NCBI GenBank assembly: GCA_009786715.1
Contig: WQRN01000062.1
Coordinates: forward strand, 1 to 7,576
Length of the DNA stretch: 7,576 nt
DNA from: Treponema sp.
GTDB taxonomy: Bacteria; Spirochaetota; Spirochaetia; Treponematales; Breznakiellaceae
Direction of reading: 5' to 3'
The notes beneath the pieces were generated by a model that saw only the letters and a list, made by a program, of their open reading frames with translations, was not told where the DNA came from and searched no databases. Below, piece by piece: positions 5,353 to 7,576 of this stretch. Numbering within the stretch: position 1 is the stretch's first letter; every line of letters starts with the position of its first letter. Position numbers and translations under genes: made by a program.

Positions 5353-5790
5353 ATGAAAATATCTACAAAAGGCAGATACGCCTTACAAATGCTGCTTGAC
5401 CTTGCAGAGCATAGAACAGACGGTTTTATATCACTTAAAGAAATTGCTGACAGACGAAATATATCAAAGCAATATCTGGAACAAATTATTATAATAATGA
5501 ATAACTCAAAATTTCTCCGCGCGAATCGCGGGGTACACGGCGGCTATATGCTGGCAAAGGAACCATCAGAAATAACAGTTGGTAATATCCTGCGTACTAC
5601 CGAAGGCAACCTCTCGTCTATTACTTGTCTTGAAGATGAAGTAAATCAATGTGATATGGTAGCAACCTGTAAAACTCTATATGTTTGGCAAGAGCTTAAC
5701 AAAGTTATTGCGGATTATCTTGACAGCGTTACTTTACAGGACATACTTAATAAATATCAAGAAAAACAAATTGACAACTATGTAATTTGA
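5353..5790 (+). CDS. Rrf2-family transcriptional regulator (IscR/CymR-like) with three cysteines
   Basis: This 145-aa DNA-binding regulator has the typical Rrf2 start MKISTKGRYALQMLLDLAEH. A winged helix follows: recognition region SLKEIADRRNISKQYLEQI (27-45) and wing RGVHGGYMLAKEPSEITV (59-76). After it come C92, C100 and C106 (C-x7-C-x5-C), then the W112 region, as in family members that hold an Fe-S cluster such as IscR and NsrR. CymR, the cysteine-metabolism regulator, shares the fold but lacks this cysteine set. The start ATG has AAGAGG at 5339-5344. The gene has its own promoter, is convergent with metY, and shares an operator-like palindrome with it, pointing to sulfur or Fe-S/redox control. 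Which signal it senses cannot be read from the sequence. Confidence 0.9.
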   Translation: MKISTKGRYALQMLLDLAEHRTDGFISLKEIADRRNISKQYLEQIIIIMNNSKFLRANRGVHGGYMLAKEPSEITVGNILRTTEGNLSSITCLEDEVNQCDMVATCKTLYVWQELNKVIADYLDSVTLQDILNKYQEKQIDNYVI

Positions 5791-5823
5791 TTAAAAATTT
5801 TTTAATACTAATTCTGTAGTCTG

Positions 5824-5865
5824 CGGCAGTGTCTTTGTTACAAGACACCACCGTTTGACCTTTTT
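5824..5865 (+). terminator. Hairpin between convergent rrf2-type gene and metY, probable terminator
   Basis: GTGTCTT (5829-5835) pairs perfectly with AAGACAC (5842-5848) around a 6-nt loop. CGG (5824-5826) pairs with CCG (5851-5853) across a 2x2 internal loop. A T run (5861-5865) follows 7 nt after the stem on the + strand. The T run does not abut the stem, so termination may be partial. On the - strand the hairpin lies downstream of metY but no U run follows at once. An AT-only palindrome (5791-5805) also lies in this 76-nt spacer. Confidence 0.55.
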
Positions 5866-5866
5866 A

Positions 5867-7150
5867 TTATTTTACAGCTTCAAACCCTTGTTTCAAATCC
5901 GCAAGAATATCGTCAATATGTTCAGTTCCAATAGAAAGACGAATTGTATTTGGCTTAATGCCTCCTTCAAGCAGTTCCTGTTCGCTCATTTGTGAGTGTG
6001 TGGTACTGGCAGGGTGTATAACAAGTGATTTTACATCCGCGACATTTGCAAGAAGCGAAAACAGTTTTAATTCTTCAGTGAATTTTTTTGCTTTTGTCAT
6101 ATCACCCTTTATCTCGAATGTAAAGATTGAGCCTGCGTTATTCGGAAAATATCGCTTGTAAAGCTTATTGTCGCGGTGTTCCGGCAATACAGGATGATTT
6201 ACTTTTTCCACTTGCGGATGATTTTTAAGGAAATCAATTACCTTCAGCGCGTTGAAAACATGACGTTCCACGCGAAGAGATAAAGTTTCAATTCCCTGCA
6301 AAAGCATAAAAGCGTTGAAAGGCGATAAAGCGGAACCAGTGTCACGTAACAAAGTTACACGCGCTTTTATTATATAGGCAAGATTTCCCACAACATCCGT
6401 AAAAACTGCGCCGTGATAACTTGGATTAGGCTTTGATAAACCGGGAAATTTATCATTTTGAGCCCAGTTAAATTTTCCGCCGTCTACAATCACGCCGCCT
6501 ATTGTCGTGCCGTGCCCGCCGATAAATTTAGTCGCTGAATGAATAATAATGTCCGCTCCGTATTCAATAGGTCTTAAAAGATAAGGGGTAGCAAATGTAT
6601 TATCAACAATAAGCGGAATACCGTTTTTATGAGCGATTGCGGCAACTGCTTCAATATCAATTATAGATGAATTTGGGTTGCCAAGCGTTTCAAAGAATAA
6701 CGCTTTTGTATTGGGTTTGATCGCTTTTTCAAAATTGGCAGGGTCGCTTCCGTCAATAAACGCTGTTTCAATTCCCATATCTTTGAAAGTATTCGCGAAA
6801 AGATTGTATGTGCCGCCGTAAATCTGGTTGTCGGATACGATATGATCGCCTGTTTTAACGATGTTCTGAATCGCGTAAGTTGTCGCCGCGGCTCCCGATG
6901 AAAGAGCAAGAGCGGCAACGCCTTTTTCAAGAGCGGCGATTCGCTTCTCGAATACATCCCATGTCGGATTCATGATTCTTGTGTAAATATTTCCAACCTC
7001 GGTAAGGGCAAAACGGTCTGCCGCCGATTTGGAACTTGGAAATACATAGGAAGTAGTCTGGTAAATAGGCACTGCCCTCGCGTCCGTGGCCGGATCAGGG
7101 TTTTCCTGTCCTGCGTGAACCTGGATTGTTTCAAATTTAAAATCTGACAT
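5867..7150 (-). CDS. metY: O-acetylhomoserine sulfhydrylase (O-acetylhomoserine aminocarboxypropyltransferase)
   Basis: This PLP-dependent enzyme condenses O-acetyl-L-homoserine with sulfide (or methanethiol) to give homocysteine (or methionine) in the cytoplasm. The 427 aa are the usual length for MetY and longer than cystathionine gamma-synthases (about 380-400). Start region: FETIQVHAGQENPDPATDAR. PLP-site features: YTRIMNPT (56-63) for phosphate contacts from the neighbouring subunit, SSGAAAT (84-90), Tyr111, DNTFATPYLLRP (183-194), and HSATKFIGGHG (204-214) with Lys208 as the Schiff-base lysine. SLVIHPASTTHSQMS (375-389) and RLSIG (404-408) lie near the carboxylate-binding end. AAGGAGAG immediately upstream gives a strong ribosome site. 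It has its own promoter and is convergent with the Rrf2 gene. Confidence 0.96.
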   Translation of the reverse strand: MSDFKFETIQVHAGQENPDPATDARAVPIYQTTSYVFPSSKSAADRFALTEVGNIYTRIMNPTWDVFEKRIAALEKGVAALALSSGAAATTYAIQNIVKTGDHIVSDNQIYGGTYNLFANTFKDMGIETAFIDGSDPANFEKAIKPNTKALFFETLGNPNSSIIDIEAVAAIAHKNGIPLIVDNTFATPYLLRPIEYGADIIIHSATKFIGGHGTTIGGVIVDGGKFNWAQNDKFPGLSKPNPSYHGAVFTDVVGNLAYIIKARVTLLRDTGSALSPFNAFMLLQGIETLSLRVERHVFNALKVIDFLKNHPQVEKVNHPVLPEHRDNKLYKRYFPNNAGSIFTFEIKGDMTKAKKFTEELKLFSLLANVADVKSLVIHPASTTHSQMSEQELLEGGIKPNTIRLSIGTEHIDDILADLKQGFEAVK

Positions 7151-7174
7151 AATTCTCTCCTTAAATACTTAGTT

Positions 7175-7195
7175 AACATATTTATTTTGTATGTT
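7175..7195 (-). promoter_or_regulatory. Candidate Rrf2 operator in the metY leader (AACATA-N9-TATGTT)
   Basis: Perfect 6-bp half-sites AACATA (7175-7180) and TATGTT (7190-7195) are separated by 9 nt. The half-site, orientation and spacing are the same as before the Rrf2 gene, where the pair is AACATA-N9-TATGAT. It lies just downstream of the metY -10 box, over the expected transcription start and leader, a position suited to repression. Confidence 0.5.
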
Positions 7196-7201
7196 TTTAT
7201 A

Positions 7202-7230
7202 AATTTACACAGATAAACAAGTAATGTCAA
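7202..7230 (-). promoter_or_regulatory. Probable metY promoter
   Basis: On the - strand a perfect TTGACA (7230-7225) and TAAATT (7207-7202, 4 of 6 matches to TATAAT) are separated by 17 nt. They lie about 52 nt upstream of the metY ATG. Confidence 0.5.
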
Positions 7231-7277
7231 TAGGCGGTAGTATTTTTTTTAATTCTATGTAAATTATAAAAAACCTA

Positions 7278-7305
7278 TTGCATAGTATCTCATTATGTCT
7301 ATTAT
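7278..7305 (+). promoter_or_regulatory. Probable promoter of the right-edge membrane sensor gene
   Basis: TTGCAT (7278-7283) and TATTAT (7300-7305, 5 of 6) are separated by 16 nt, the same spacing as the Rrf2 gene promoter. They lie about 39 nt before the ATG at 7344. The promoter is divergent from that of metY, which is about 50 nt to the left. Confidence 0.45.
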
Positions 7306-7306
7306 G
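7281..7306 (-). promoter_or_regulatory. Candidate Rrf2 operator, three half-sites, between metY and the sensor gene
   Basis: Read on the - strand this is CATA (7306-7303), N5, CATA (7297-7294), N9, TATG (7284-7281). This is exactly the architecture found at 5299-5324, and by hand alignment 19 of 26 positions are identical. It covers almost the whole promoter of the gene at 7344 and could also act on metY from upstream. Confidence 0.45.
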
Positions 7307-7343
7307 CTTATTAAATCCGGCTTCTACGGCAAGGTGTTGAAAT

Positions 7344-7576
7344 ATGGAAATTATCTCTAAAAAAAGGTCAAAACTTCCTGTAAAGAAAACATTTCTCTTG
7401 TTTTCCGGCATCTTTTTTCTTGTTATTTCTCTGACAGCCGTTATAGTATTCACAATTTCCACGCGTCAAACCAACCGTTCGTATGTTGAACAGCAGCTCC
7501 TCTTTGCTTCGGAAACAATACAGCTTCGTTTAGCTACAGCGGTAAACAGTGAATTGTCGCTGTTGCTTAACTTGGT
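7344..7576 (+). CDS. N-terminus of a membrane-anchored sensor, probably a methyl-accepting chemotaxis protein (3'-truncated)
   Basis: The first 77 codons are present; the gene runs off the window. A short basic cytoplasmic start (MEIISKKRSKLPVKK) is followed by one strong transmembrane segment at about residues 16-40 (FLLFSGIFFLVISLTAVIVF). An extracytoplasmic helix begins TRQTNRSYVEQQLLFASETI and continues into NSELSLLLNL. This is the usual opening of a chemoreceptor or sensor with a periplasmic Cache-like domain, and similar openings occur in Treponema methyl-accepting chemotaxis proteins. A histidine kinase or cyclase cannot be excluded because the signalling domain is outside the window. 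AAGGTG (7331-7336) sits 7 nt before the ATG. Its promoter region carries the operator-like palindrome shared with the Rrf2 gene and metY. Confidence 0.7.
   Translation, partial: MEIISKKRSKLPVKKTFLLFSGIFFLVISLTAVIVFTISTRQTNRSYVEQQLLFASETIQLRLATAVNSELSLLLNL

Noticed and set aside
7205..7462. 85-codon open frame on the - strand opposite the right-edge sensor gene
   Set aside because: It is antisense to a frame with a clear transmembrane segment and ribosome site, and overlaps the metY promoter.

Overview
The window reads as part of a spirochaete chromosome, most likely Treponema or a close relative. The reasons are the gene order KH protein, rimM, trmD, rplS, then an HD-GYP protein and a YraN protein; the style of the individual proteins; and a membrane chemoreceptor-like protein at the right edge. 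This placement rests on recognised gene order and protein character, not on a database search. Coding density is high and most genes overlap or nearly touch. No tRNA, rRNA, CRISPR array or transposase gene is visible.

Region 1 (1-2013, + strand) is the classical ribosome-maturation operon: the 3' part of a KH-domain protein (khpA), rimM, trmD and rplS. Between rimM and trmD lies an unusual 155-nt spacer. It holds a 117-nt element bounded by an 18-bp inverted repeat (16 of 18 pairs), with inner arms that compete for the same U-rich segment. A 52-codon reading frame runs through all of it and overlaps rimM by ATGA and trmD by one base.

Region 2 (2102-5244, + strand) is a tight run of five genes: an HD-GYP-type signalling protein with a five-copy acidic repeat and altered active-site residues; a YraN-family nuclease-like protein; a 58-aa unrecognised protein; a 176-aa protein with a CxxC...HxxC probable zinc site; and an MTA/SAH nucleosidase (mtn). 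The mtn product consumes the S-adenosylhomocysteine made by methyltransferases such as TrmD.

Region 3 (5245-7576) holds an Rrf2-family regulator with three cysteines suited to an Fe-S cluster. Convergent to it is O-acetylhomoserine sulfhydrylase (metY, - strand). Divergent from metY is the start of a membrane-anchored sensor, cut by the window end. The main finding is here. A palindrome CATA-N9-TATG occurs three times in the window by eye, and all three copies lie in the promoter regions of these three genes. At two of them a third half-site sits at exactly the same spacing (CATA-N5-CATA-N9-TATG). This suggests a small Rrf2 regulon in which the regulator controls itself, metY (homocysteine/sulfur assimilation) and possibly the sensor gene.
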